A stretch of 64,000 nucleotides of DNA. Source: Chaetoceros tenuissimus (lineage: Eukaryota > Bacillariophyta > Thalassiosirophyceae > Chaetocerotales > Chaetocerotaceae). The notes below the pieces were generated by a model, which did no database searches, was not told the DNA's origin, and saw nothing but the letters and a program-made list of their open reading frames with translations. A program made the translations under genes and the position numbers. The stretch covers positions 248,001-312,000 of the forward strand of contig BLLK01000038.1 of the NCBI GenBank assembly GCA_021927905.1. The letters are read 5' to 3'. Shown here in pieces: positions 39,269 to 48,698 of the stretch. How positions within the stretch are numbered: the first letter of the stretch is position 1; every line of letters starts with the position of its first letter.

Positions 39269-39525
39269 TTTCTTTTATATTAAAGTGTTGTTGCTTGATT
39301 GTTTCAGTGTTTTTTATGAACTGTTCTCTGAAGATCTGAAGGGGATCGCGGTTGTTGCAAAGGAAAATTTCACGAGTATCGGCCCAACTCAGCTTTTACT
39401 CGGAAAGCATTGGGACTCTTGCGGAATGCGAGAACACTTGTGTATCACTGCGTATGTACTATCAATAGGTGGTACCTACTCGTAAATTTTCCGTTTAGGG
39501 TACGAAAGCGAGAATGGGAGACGTA

Positions 39526-39531
39526 CACGTG
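39526..39531. promoter_or_regulatory. G-box CACGTG, copy 1
   Basis: CACGTG within TACACGTGTCACGTAG, followed at once by a second CACGT core. Such boxes are bound by bZIP and bHLH factors. It lies between the divergent paralogues; use is inferred. Confidence 0.3.
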
Positions 39532-39783
39532 TCACGTAGAACAGGCTGTTATCTGAAGTACGAGTAGCTCATTATTATTATCTACCGTTGAGAACGAGGC
39601 GTACTAGTCTATTTTGTCAAGGCAAAAGTTGGGGGAAAAAAATTAGGTGGTACGTATTCCATATTCAATGTTCACGGTATATTCTTACTTAGAACACCAA
39701 CCACTAAACATGTAGCTATTGAATTATAGAAGTAAGTAATGAAGAAGCGCAAGATAATAATATAGTATTGTTCCAAGGACAGA

Positions 39784-39789
39784 CACGTG
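39784..39789. promoter_or_regulatory. G-box CACGTG, copy 2
   Basis: A second CACGTG, in GACACGTGTG, about 185 bp before the plus-strand paralogue. Confidence 0.3.
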
Positions 39790-39972
39790 TGTTGCAGTAA
39801 GTACGTACGAGGTCATTATTTGTCCTGTAGACTCACTTCTCTCACTTCGCTGAGATACCGTAGCACTGCTCTCCACTCTCCACTTCCCACCACAGCATCG
39901 CATCGCAGAAGAATAAAATCCCCAAAGCACCTCTATAAAACAACTTCTTCAGTATCTATTAAGTGAATTCAA

Positions 39973-40497
39973 ATGAAAATGTTCATTCAGAGAAAGAAGT
40001 CATACGATGTGAAAGACCATTCTCTAGACATGAGTCAAAGAGGCCCTAGTCCAAGAGTATCTTCACATCTCACAGAGAAGAAAAACGATAATTTCTCCAA
40101 GAAGTCATCAAGAAATCATCTCAAATTCCTCTACAGTCTCCTCCGAAAAAGAAGAAATGGTGGAGATATTGACGATGATTCTACTGTTCTTGATGAGTCG
40201 CTAGATCTATCCTTACCTCGAAAGGGAAGAATCTCCTCCGATCTAAGATTGTCTCTTGAAAAAGCCCAAGGCGAAGATAGAGTAAATGAAATACAACTCT
40301 TCTTGAGGAAAATTCATACTCAAGTTTGTCAAGATTATGAAAAGCATCAGAGTGGTTGTAATAACAACCAATCTCGGAAGAGAGTAAGGCAAGTTTCGTC
40401 TAATAGAGTTAGATTCGATCTTAGCTTTCAAGGTCCGCATGTTCATAGCCAAAAGAAAATAGAGCCTGTTGGTATCCTACTTACTTCTAGCCCGTAG
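39973..40497 (+). CDS. Hypothetical basic protein, paralogue of the divergent neighbour
   Basis: An intronless frame of 174 residues, ATG at 39973. It is Lys/Arg/Ser-rich, with acidic 'DIDDDSTVLDESLDL' in the middle. The C-terminal end 'NRVRFDLSFQGPHVH' and 'VGILL' mirrors the end of the divergent gene at 38630-39268. 'RVRF' again fits the RVxF phosphatase-1 docking consensus. No other domain is recognised. Confidence 0.65.
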   Translation: MKMFIQRKKSYDVKDHSLDMSQRGPSPRVSSHLTEKKNDNFSKKSSRNHLKFLYSLLRKRRNGGDIDDDSTVLDESLDLSLPRKGRISSDLRLSLEKAQGEDRVNEIQLFLRKIHTQVCQDYEKHQSGCNNNQSRKRVRQVSSNRVRFDLSFQGPHVHSQKKIEPVGILLTSSP

Positions 40498-40931
40498 AAA
40501 TATGGAATAGAAATTTACTGGAATACGTACTCTTTCCATCCAAGTTGATGATTGTGCCAAAAGTGTAGAATAAATTTATAATAAAAACAATGTACTCACT
40601 TCTTCTCTTATGATAATCATGACGAGTATTCACATTTGATAATCGAGTTCCAGATCATGCATATAATATATATATATATATATATTCTCATGCGATTTGT
40701 ATTGTTTCCTCCAAGTGGCAGCAATGTGATAAAGATTGAATTCTAGAAATTTTGATTTCCAAGTCAACAGTCACATAGGTGGTCAGTGCTTTACTTATTC
40801 ATTTGCATTATAAGTATTTACTTGTATGTAATACCGCTATCTTAATATTAGCATTTATGTAATGAAGTAAAATAGAAGATTCGAAATAAAAATGATAGAA
40901 TCATCATTATTCAGGAACAACAATCATGATA
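40498..40931. other. Intergenic region with a TA dinucleotide run
   Basis: Between two converging genes. A (TA)n run lies at about 40666-40685. Nothing else is seen. Confidence 0.5.
40666..40685. repeat. (TA)n microsatellite
   Basis: About ten TA units without interruption, in AT-rich DNA downstream of the paralogue gene. Confidence 0.7.
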
Positions 40932-41369
40932 TTATGGCTTCTTCTTTTTCATTAACTCTTCAGCCATGAAGACTGCACTTTCCATTGCTGCTGCCTCAAT
41001 GCCGGCATCTGAGACATCATGTGCATCGTATACAGCAGCTTCTTCGGCATCGAAAGTTTCTTGGTGAGTAAAGGACTCGATTTCACCTACGAAATGTGTT
41101 GGTTCTACTTGCTCTGATCTCTGTTCTGCGTGTAAATTATGTTTCTGATTTGCTACCATGTCTTCTGCCATCATGACTGCTCGTTCCATTGCTGCCGCTT
41201 CAAAACCAGCATCTGGTAGATCATGTGCGTCAACTGCCGCTTCTTCTTCCGAGTCGAATATCTCTTGATGTGAATGACTTCTCATAGCAGACCTCGAATT
41301 CATCAAGACTATATGAGGAGCAAAAGATAATACTGTACCAACTGCAGATAATAGAATGATGAGCTTCAT
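40932..41369 (-). CDS. Plastid-targeted protein with two helical repeats
   Basis: An intronless frame of 145 residues with ATG at 41369. The N terminus is a signal peptide (1-15) followed by 'SFAP', the diatom plastid-entry motif. The mature part holds two copies of a ~37-residue repeat: 'HQEIFDSEEEAAVDAHD' ... 'DAGFEAAAMERAVMMAE' and 'HQETFDAEEAAVYDAHD' ... 'DAGIEAAAMESAVFMAE'. Each is acidic, Ala-rich and likely two short helices. It ends in KKKKP. No family is recognised. A gypsy element is inserted only 153 bp before the start codon (41523), so the promoter may be affected. Confidence 0.7.
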   Translation of the reverse strand: MKLIILLSAVGTVLSFAPHIVLMNSRSAMRSHSHQEIFDSEEEAAVDAHDLPDAGFEAAAMERAVMMAEDMVANQKHNLHAEQRSEQVEPTHFVGEIESFTHQETFDAEEAAVYDAHDVSDAGIEAAAMESAVFMAEELMKKKKP

Positions 41370-41517
41370 AATGTTAAGAATGAGAGTTTTGTAAATTGAT
41401 TTGTGTAAAGTATTGTTGAATTAATATGAGAGTTCTTGTGCTCCTTCTTCTTTTTGTTGCGTTGGTTGCCTGAATGAGAAGGGTGTCAAGTATGGTGTAA
41501 AATTTGCCTTGGGTTCG

Positions 41518-41522
41518 GGTTT
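41518..41522. repeat. Target-site duplication GGTTT, left copy (gypsy)
   Basis: GGTTT before the left LTR, repeated exactly after the right LTR at 46308-46312. Confidence 0.9.
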
Positions 41523-41738
41523 TGCTACAGATGGTAGCTAACGGTTAGGATAACGCATCCTGACCTGACATGGATTATGTTTAGCATTGGCAGAATTCTT
41601 TGGTTCTATTCTTCTTCCGTTACGTCATCAGAATTCTGATAAGAATTCTGTCTCTTTTATATTCGGAACAAACATTCTTTTAGGTAGCGATTAGTAACAT
41701 AATTCCCATCTAATTACTTTGAATCCTTCGTTGTATCA
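41523..41738 (+). repeat. Gypsy LTR, left (5')
   Basis: 216 bp, starts TG and ends CA. No difference from 46092-46307 seen by eye. Confidence 0.9.
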
Positions 41739-41757
41739 CTAGTAATTTCAAGTTGCA

Positions 41758-42246
41758 GTGAACCTTATGATGATTAGGTTCTGCGGAGGGCGTTCTGGAG
41801 GAGATGCTCTTCTAGAGTACCTGCGTTCTGATAAAGTGAGAAAGGAAAAGAGCAAGAGTGTTGCGGAGCATGTAGGGAGATTCTGTACTCTTGTAGGATA
41901 TGCCAAGGAACTCTTGAGAATCGTAGCGCCAAGACCTGATGATAACCTTGAGAAGAAGCTTGTTTTTGATTCCTTCCCATATCAATGGAAGTTGAATTTC
42001 ACCAATTCAGGAGCTGTGTATCATGAAAAGTCTATCAATGAGATTAGTGAGTACATGGAACGCCAGAAGAGTACTGCAGATGCTGATACTTCCAAGAAAC
42101 GTGCTCGTCATCAAGATCTGAAGAATCAGAAGTTCAAGCAGCGTAAGAAAGGAAACAGACGCGGTCAGACTGGTGGCTTCAGAAACCAGTGTACCAGACA
42201 TGAGCCTCCACATAATAATCATGAATGGGAGGATTGCATTCTGTAA
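41758..42246 (+). CDS. Gypsy gag-like fragment
   Basis: An open frame of about 160 residues directly after the 5' LTR, with a basic C-terminal stretch ('KFKQRKKGNRRGQ'), as in nucleocapsid regions. It is much shorter than a usual gag. Position is the main support. Confidence 0.45.
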   Translation: MNLMMIRFCGGRSGGDALLEYLRSDKVRKEKSKSVAEHVGRFCTLVGYAKELLRIVAPRPDDNLEKKLVFDSFPYQWKLNFTNSGAVYHEKSINEISEYMERQKSTADADTSKKRARHQDLKNQKFKQRKKGNRRGQTGGFRNQCTRHEPPHNNHEWEDCIL

Positions 42247-42639
42247 TCCAAGAAGTGCCAATTTCCGTGTCTTTACTGGTGAAGCAGAGGCCGAGGAGGC
42301 AGAGGCCGTGGCAAAAATATAAGGCAGAGGCCGTGGTAACGGTGGATGAAGAGGTCATCATCCACCACTAAAATAATTTGAATACTCACTCAAGGGGTAA
42401 CTCCGGAACAATCAAGGACATGGTACAGAAAGCAACTCAATTATCAAGGAACTCAAAATAATAACAAATGAATACTCGTAGCAATTCAATGAATAAAGGA
42501 CCAGACAGGGTTCGAATGGCAGTAATGAACAACACTTCCTCATGGAGAAGCACAATTTCTGATTCCGCACATCAGTTGTGCAATGATTAAGGTCCATGAT
42601 TAAATAGGCTCGAAGGTTATTTTGTGAGGACTGCTGTTG

Positions 42640-43740
42640 GAAACGAAAATTTCCATTATTTCTGGGAATTCAATATCACAAGTGGAAGAATCTCTTTCAG
42701 TTAATGTAATTTCAAGCAGTCTCATCCAATTTTATTGTCTGAAATGTTTATTAATGTGTAAACGCTTTTTCCTTTGTAACTTGGAGAATGCTTCTGGGGA
42801 TATGCAATTAGCGCAGTTCAGAAGACTCCTCTGAGACTCTTTACGACAGATGAATCCTCTGCGCTCGTTGTACAAAGAAGGATATTTGTATGACGCAGTA
42901 TTCTCCACCCGCGGTGGGAAGCTCTTCAGTGCGGTGAAGAAAAAATGAGTCTTCAACGAAAACTTCTTTAGTTGCTACAGAAACTAAGGAGATTTGCATC
43001 GCGATGCGAAATAGAAGAACTGAGCTAGTGTTCAATATGGACATATCTCCGTGAACAGTTACTATGAATCCTTGGCACACGGTCAGTAGATGGCTAATTG
43101 GACCATCAAACAATATGTGCGGAGTAACAAAATATGCCGTGACAATGGTTGATCAAGATACTATATTGTTGGAAGCAGTGCGCTTGAACATGATGGAGCA
43201 AATCATCAGGATGTTGTTTGAAAATAATTGGCTTCTTAGTACTCCTAGACCGGACAATGTCTTGGATGGACATCAGGAGGTGAATAGGTCGTCAGAGTTT
43301 AACCATGTTGAATAGGTTTAATATCATACCAAGTGGAGGATCACTACCAGAAAGTCCAAGTATAATAGTCAGGAAAAAAGTAGCAGATGCTCAATTCAAT
43401 TGATCTAACATTGAAGAACTACATCGTGTACTGGACGACTCACTACGCTATTTGAGATACTTTAGTATATCCTGTTTAGCATTGTTGAACTTGCTCAAGC
43501 CTGAAATGAATCGTCAGAGTCCCCTTACAAGGTTATATGCATTGATTTCCTTCAAGGAATTGTTGATCGTTTGGTCAGCAAGGTGTTCTTTCTCCCGAAC
43601 CGATCCATCTGGACTGCTCCAACTTTCATTATTCCAAAGAAGGACGGTCGGGTACGCTGGGAAGCGATTTTATTATCTAATTAAGAATTTATCGAAAACA
43701 AGTAAATTATAGAAGATTTGAGGGTCCGAAAGGAGAAAAA
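42640..43740 (+). repeat. Rearranged, decayed internal copy of the gypsy pol region
   Basis: The stretch at about 42685-43360 matches, in collapsed form, the integrase region at about 44785-45555 of the same element. Further on, fragments related to the front of reverse transcriptase and the end of pol appear. It is a fossil mosaic with many changes. Confidence 0.65.
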
Positions 43741-43748
43741 TTACAAAT

Positions 43749-46052
43749 TTGGAAACCAAGCTTGATATTTCGATGCAATATTCCACCTTCGAGTTGGATG
43801 AGGAAAGCAAAAACTTATGCACAATCACTACTCCATTTGGTATGTATAAGTATAACAGACTGCCAATGGGGATTCTGGAATCTCCAGACATTGCTCAAGA
43901 GATAATGGAAAATGTGCTACGTGATGAGGACTGTGAAATCTACATCGATGATATTGGTATCTTCTCCGATGATTGGAACGAACATGTTGGTAAGATTCAG
44001 CGTATACTTGAAAAGCTGCAGGATCACGGATTCACTATGAATCCACTCAAGTGTGAATGGGCCGTACAAGAAACTGATTGGCTCGGACATTGGTTAACTC
44101 CAAGTGGACTAAAACCTTGGTCCAAGAAGATCAAACCGCTTTTGGCCATGCAACCTCCTAAAAATGTGAAGCAAGTACGCAGTTTCATAGGGGCTGTAAA
44201 TTTTTATAAAGATATGTGGCAACGTAGAGCTCATTTGCAGAAGCCGCTAACAGATCTTTTAAAGACAAACAACTTCCACTGGGGCACAGAACAGCAGCAA
44301 GCGTTTGAGCAAATTAAAGCAACAATGGCGAAAGACGTTCTTCTTTTTTATCCTGATCATAACCAACCTTTTTTTATCTATACCGACAGCTCGGACTATC
44401 AGTTGGGAGCTACACTGGCTCAGCATGATGCTGATGGAAATCTTCGACCAGTGGCCTTCTTTTCAAAGAAGCTTAATGCAGCTCAACGAAATTATCCTAC
44501 TGGTGAAAAGGAATTTTTGTCGATCTTCGAGACATTAAAAACTTACCGTACTATGCTTCTAGGTGCTCAAATCCACATTTACACTGATCATAAAAATCTT
44601 ACATACAAGAATATATCATCCCAACGAATGCTACGCTGGAGAATGTACATAGAGGAATTCGGACCTCAATTACATTTTATTCCGGGCGAAGTCAATACTT
44701 GTGCAGATTATTTCTCACGTATGGAAGTTGACAGTAAGATTCTTGAGGAGAAGAGTAATGGTCCTAGTACAAAAAGAAACTTGGAAGAATCTTTCTTTCA
44801 GGATTTAATTTTTGATGATCTTCGGTTAGCAGAATGTTTTGCAAATTTACCTTTGTCTGAAATGTTTATTAATGTCGCTGAAAACGCTATTTTTCCTTTG
44901 GATTACAACAGAATAGCCTTAGCACAACAACAGGATATGCAATTAGCGCAACTAAGACAGAGAAGCCCAGCTGATTACTCTTTACGACAGATGAATCCTC
45001 AAGTGCAACTCGTGATGTACAAAGATAGGATATTTGTACCAACGCAGTATTCCGTACGTATCTTGCGGTGGTATCATAATGCTCTTAATCATTGCGGTGA
45101 AGAAAAATTGAAGAAAACCTTCAACGAAAACTTCTTTAGTCCCAGAGCTACAGAAACCATTAAGGAGATTTGTTCTAAATGCGAAATATGTCAAGTAAAC
45201 AAGACAGCTAGTGTTCAATATGGACATTTACCTCCAAGAACAGTTACTATGAATCCTTGGCATACGGTAGCAGTAGATCTAATTGGACCATGGAAATTCA
45301 AAGTGCAAGGAGTAACAGTGGAATTTCATGCCTTGACAATGGTGGATCAAGATACTAACCTTGTCGAAGCAGTACGTATTCAAAACAAACATGCAAATCA
45401 TATAGCAACGTTGTTTGAAAATAATTGGCTTTCAAGGTATCCTAGACCGGTTAAGTGCATTCATGATCAAGGAGGTGAATTTACAGGATCAGAGTTTCAG
45501 GAGATGTTGAATAGGTTTAATATCAGACCAGCACAAATCACTACCAGAAATCCACAGGGTAATAGTATTTGTGAACGAATGCATCAAACAATGCTCAATC
45601 AAATTCGATCTTTACTTCGTCAGCATCCACCACAGACAGTAGCAGAAGCAACTCAAGCAATAGATACTTTACTTGCCAATACTGTTTATGCATTGAGAAC
45701 TGCGGTACATTCGACGATGAATGCATCTCCAGGAGCATTAGCGTTTCAAAGGAATATGATTTTGAATTTACCTTTCATTGTTGATTTGAATAATCTCAGA
45801 GCTAGGAGGCAAGAAATAGTTGATAGAAGCAATCAAAGAGAAAATGATAACCGAATTGATTATAATTATCAAGTTGGAAATTGGGTATTGGTAATTGCAG
45901 ATTCATATCGAACTACAAGCAAATTGGATATAAGATTTGAGGGTCCGTTTCAGATAACGCAAGTTCATGTTAATGGAAATGTTACCATTCGTCGCAGACC
46001 AGGCATTTTGGAAAGGGTGAACATCCGTAGAATAAGACCATATCGTAGATAG
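43749..46052 (+). CDS. Gypsy pol, C-terminal part (RT end, RNase H, integrase)
   Basis: About 767 residues. Reverse transcriptase is seen from its palm end ('YIDDIGIFSDDW', residue about 67). RNase H follows ('FFIYTDSSDYQLGATL', 'IYTDHKNLTY', about 205-300), then the integrase zinc region ('HNALNHC', 'CSKCEICQ', about 435-480) and the integrase core with its acidic triad ('VDLIGPW', 'HDQGGEF', 'ICERMHQTM', about 500-620). The end has a chromodomain-free tail with 'RFEGPFQI'. Domain order is that of Ty3/gypsy. Confidence 0.85.
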   Translation: METKLDISMQYSTFELDEESKNLCTITTPFGMYKYNRLPMGILESPDIAQEIMENVLRDEDCEIYIDDIGIFSDDWNEHVGKIQRILEKLQDHGFTMNPLKCEWAVQETDWLGHWLTPSGLKPWSKKIKPLLAMQPPKNVKQVRSFIGAVNFYKDMWQRRAHLQKPLTDLLKTNNFHWGTEQQQAFEQIKATMAKDVLLFYPDHNQPFFIYTDSSDYQLGATLAQHDADGNLRPVAFFSKKLNAAQRNYPTGEKEFLSIFETLKTYRTMLLGAQIHIYTDHKNLTYKNISSQRMLRWRMYIEEFGPQLHFIPGEVNTCADYFSRMEVDSKILEEKSNGPSTKRNLEESFFQDLIFDDLRLAECFANLPLSEMFINVAENAIFPLDYNRIALAQQQDMQLAQLRQRSPADYSLRQMNPQVQLVMYKDRIFVPTQYSVRILRWYHNALNHCGEEKLKKTFNENFFSPRATETIKEICSKCEICQVNKTASVQYGHLPPRTVTMNPWHTVAVDLIGPWKFKVQGVTVEFHALTMVDQDTNLVEAVRIQNKHANHIATLFENNWLSRYPRPVKCIHDQGGEFTGSEFQEMLNRFNIRPAQITTRNPQGNSICERMHQTMLNQIRSLLRQHPPQTVAEATQAIDTLLANTVYALRTAVHSTMNASPGALAFQRNMILNLPFIVDLNNLRARRQEIVDRSNQRENDNRIDYNYQVGNWVLVIADSYRTTSKLDIRFEGPFQITQVHVNGNVTIRRRPGILERVNIRRIRPYRR

Positions 46053-46080
46053 TGATGACTGCCCAGCATTGGTCAGTCAT

Positions 46081-46091
46081 GAGGAGAAGAG
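46081..46091 (+). other. Polypurine tract of the gypsy element
   Basis: GAGGAGAAGAG directly before the 3' LTR. Confidence 0.65.
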
Positions 46092-46307
46092 TGCTACAGA
46101 TGGTAGCTAACGGTTAGGATAACGCATCCTGACCTGACATGGATTATGTTTAGCATTGGCAGAATTCTTTGGTTCTATTCTTCTTCCGTTACGTCATCAG
46201 AATTCTGATAAGAATTCTGTCTCTTTTATATTCGGAACAAACATTCTTTTAGGTAGCGATTAGTAACATAATTCCCATCTAATTACTTTGAATCCTTCGT
46301 TGTATCA
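46092..46307 (+). repeat. Gypsy LTR, right (3')
   Basis: 216 bp, no difference from the left LTR seen by eye; followed by the GGTTT duplication. Confidence 0.9.
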
Positions 46308-46312
46308 GGTTT
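46308..46312. repeat. Target-site duplication GGTTT, right copy (gypsy)
   Basis: Exact match of 41518-41522. Confidence 0.9.
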
Positions 46313-47181
46313 GCATGTCATAAAATTTTAGCTTGTCATTGCACTAAAAGACTCGGCTTGACGATTTCAACAATGATGTCATTGTCTTTGCTTCTTTTTC
46401 TAAAATTTTAAATTAAGTTTTACTTCGTAAAATTTTCCATATATATTCTTCATCTCTCAGGAAGACATTTGAAACAAAATAATAGAAACAATCTCTTCAA
46501 CATATAGAGAGGATAATATGTATAATTCAAATCTGAAAACGAATGATCATTTTTACGCACATCAAGTCAATTTTCTCAGTTTTTTGACATGCAACGACCG
46601 GAGACATTTATGAATAGATGCATCAAAAATGGCGAAGATTCTATCAGTTTGAATGTGTGTGGTGTTGACCATCGTATTGAAAAATATCGCATAATCAAAT
46701 GAAGTTCGGGAACAAATTCAGAGTCTGATTGTAGACTTCGTGATGTACTTGGGAATGACAGATTACTATTTCCTTCCCAGAGTACACTGATAATGAAGAG
46801 GGAAGATGACATGAAAAGAAACTGTAAAGTTGTTGAATAATAATCATTATAAGCATGATAAAATAATTCTCATCGCATCCACCTCCTCAGCTGTGATAAG
46901 TTCGCCTGAACATTCAAGAACATTAACGCTAATTTCGACAATTGCCTCTTCTCCGTTATTTAAGTCATGGACCTTTGAAAGCCAAGATTAGTAGTGGAAC
47001 AATCTTCATTTGTCCAAGCAATGATGATTCAACCCACAAATTTTCATACCATTTTTTCTACTGATTAGGGACATTGCAGAAAGCCTAGAGCTAACACTGA
47101 ATGAAAGGTACTTATAACTTCATTTCTTTTTCGAAGCTTTATTTGTTTAGGTTATTTGAAGAGGCTACTGGAGGGAAAGTT
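46313..47181. other. Intergenic region with one possible exon
   Basis: Before the gypsy insertion its left part was the upstream region of the plastid gene at 40932-41369. A possible minus-strand terminal exon lies at 46847-46972. The rest shows nothing recognisable. Confidence 0.45.
46847..46972 (-). CDS. Possible terminal exon of an unknown protein
   Basis: After a TTTCAAAG acceptor-like site the minus strand codes for 41 residues of ordinary protein composition, including 'NGEEAIVEISVNVLECSGEL' and 'TAEEVDAMRIIL', then a TAA stop. The composition and codon pattern look coding. No upstream exon could be joined in frame, and it does not join well to the EGF-like gene. Confidence 0.3.
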   Translation of the reverse strand, partial: VHDLNNGEEAIVEISVNVLECSGELITAEEVDAMRIILSCL

Positions 47182-48360
47182 TTAAGAAAAGAGTCCACAC
47201 GCGTGTCCAGTGAATCCTTCATAGCAAAGACAGAGTCCATTTTTGCGATCACATTTTCCTCTATTTCCGCACTCATATGAAATGTGAGAACCCGAAGTTG
47301 TAATTTGAACAGTTGAAAGCTGAGTAGCGTGCCAGCTTCGAAGATTATCAAGTCCAGTGATGAGTGGAGTACAACCATCTTCACATTTGTCAGCAAGAAC
47401 TTCCACTTTGTTCTGTGGTCCTTCGACATTATCTCCAATAAATTCGATTTCAATGGTTACTCCTGCAGGACCAGAAGATTGGTCTGTAATCACTGCAACA
47501 TCATCAATTACTCTGTTTGGAAGCTTCAAAAGAGCAGTTTCAATTTTAGTTGCAAAGGCAGAATCATCTGTATCCCAAGCAATTGGCTGAGTAGCAAAGG
47601 TCTGATTGTTTTTACTCGTAAACTGAAGAGCAAAAGTCTTCCCGATAAAGTTTGTGTTGTCATCGTTCATATCAAAGAGGGTAATGGTTTGCTTTTGTGG
47701 AACTTCGGGAGATGGAACTACATCCATAATATCGTTTCCAACAGGACACATTCTTTGCATACAGTCGATACCAGTCCATTCAGCATCACACACGCATGCA
47801 CGGGCACGATCACTATCCCAAGACAAGTCCTCAATCTTTTTACCACCAACTCCTAGTCCAGAAAGAGCCAGAGATGAACCATCGTTGTAATCATGATAGG
47901 AGTTACCAAATTTGATATCCTTCATGTACTGGCAAGTTCCATGTCCGGAACAATCATTCGGACAGGATTGGCGTCCACAAGCCTTTCCTTCGTAACCCTC
48001 AAAGCATGTACATTCTCCTTTCTCGCGATCGCAAACTCCCTTACCTGCACACTCAGCATAATTGTGGGTCTCACCTTCCACTGTTGGACCATCAGCCCAT
48101 GATAATTCATAAGGACAGAATCGATCAGAGCAGTCACCTCCTTGATTTCCGTCCATGCCCCATCCAAGGTAGCATGTACACTGAAGTAAAGAAATAATTA
48201 GAATTTCAATCGATTATCAATGATTAGAAATGACGATTCCACTTACAAGATCATCAACTCCACACGTTCCATGACCAGAACATGCACTCGGACAAGACGC
48301 CGAAGCGAAATTTGCGAATAAAGCGAATATTGAGGCAGAAATAAGGATGCTTCTAATCAT
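47182..48360 (-). CDS. Secreted EGF-like repeat protein
   Basis: Two exons on the minus strand: 48247-48360 and 47182-48180, with a 66-nt GTAAGT...CAG intron in phase 0; 370 residues. Exon 1 codes for a signal peptide (1-21, ending 'FASAS') and the first EGF-like module 'CPSACSGHGTC', which continues across the intron ('CTCYLGW'). More modules follow: 'CAGKGVCDREKGECTCFEGYEGKAC', seen in two parts, 'CPNDCSGHGTC' and near the end 'CGNRGKCDRKNGLCLCYEGFTGHAC'. Between them lies a beta-rich region of about 130 residues (about 190-320) without Cys pairs. The architecture recalls tenascin/teneurin-type EGF strings of diatom surface proteins. No membrane anchor is seen, so it is probably secreted or wall-linked. 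Confidence 0.75.
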
Positions 48361-48698
48361 CTTTTCTTTAGGAGAGTAGTGAAGCTTTTCGTTTTAGAAG
48401 TGCCTTCTTTTCCGAAAAATTATTCACAAATTTCAATTGATTTTGTGGCTCTGTACGTACTTTTGCAATAGACATGTGTGAATATATTCCTAATGTGCTT
48501 TACCGTTACACAGTTCTTCTTTTTTGTTGTAGATTTATTTCAGCTATTCGTAGTGATGATTAGATATATTTCTATGATACATCTATCTAACTCTGCATCT
48601 TGTGGTGATTAATCATATAAAAATTTAAATTTACTGCGTAATACTTGTACTAATGAAGGTATATTTTTCTTTTTCTTGAAAGATTGAGATCAAATGAA
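48361..48698. other. Intergenic region
   Basis: 338 bp, AT-rich, no gene seen. Confidence 0.5.

Larger units (their letters stand above)
39269..39972. other. Bidirectional promoter region of a paralogue pair
   Basis: 704 bp between two divergent starts. It holds two CACGTG boxes (39526 and 39784). No gene is seen in between. Confidence 0.5.
41523..46307 (+). mobile_element. Ty3/gypsy LTR retrotransposon, broken inside
   Basis: A 4,785-bp element with 216-bp LTRs (TGCTACAG ... GTTGTATCA) that look identical by eye, bounded by a GGTTT duplication, so it inserted recently. A purine tract lies before the 3' LTR. A gag-like frame (about 41758-42246) and the end of pol (43749-46052: part of reverse transcriptase, RNase H, integrase, in gypsy order) are open. 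The part between, about 42.3-43.75 kb, is decayed and rearranged, with several breaks; it includes a degraded extra copy of the element's own integrase region. No primer-binding site was recognised. It resembles the gypsy elements of diatoms. With such an interior it probably moved with the help of proteins from another copy. Confidence 0.88.

Noticed and set aside
40666-40685. TA run as a possible centromere or origin signal
   Set aside because: Too short; a plain microsatellite.
41739-41760. Primer-binding site of the gypsy element
   Set aside because: The bases after the 5' LTR do not begin with TGG and match no tRNA end I recognise, so none is called.
46576-46812. Open frames on both strands after the gypsy element
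   Set aside because: Short, no family, low-complexity codon pattern; left as intergenic.
47139-47453. 104-codon minus-strand frame at the end of the EGF-like gene
   Set aside because: It overlaps the Cys-rich exon in another frame and lacks its features.
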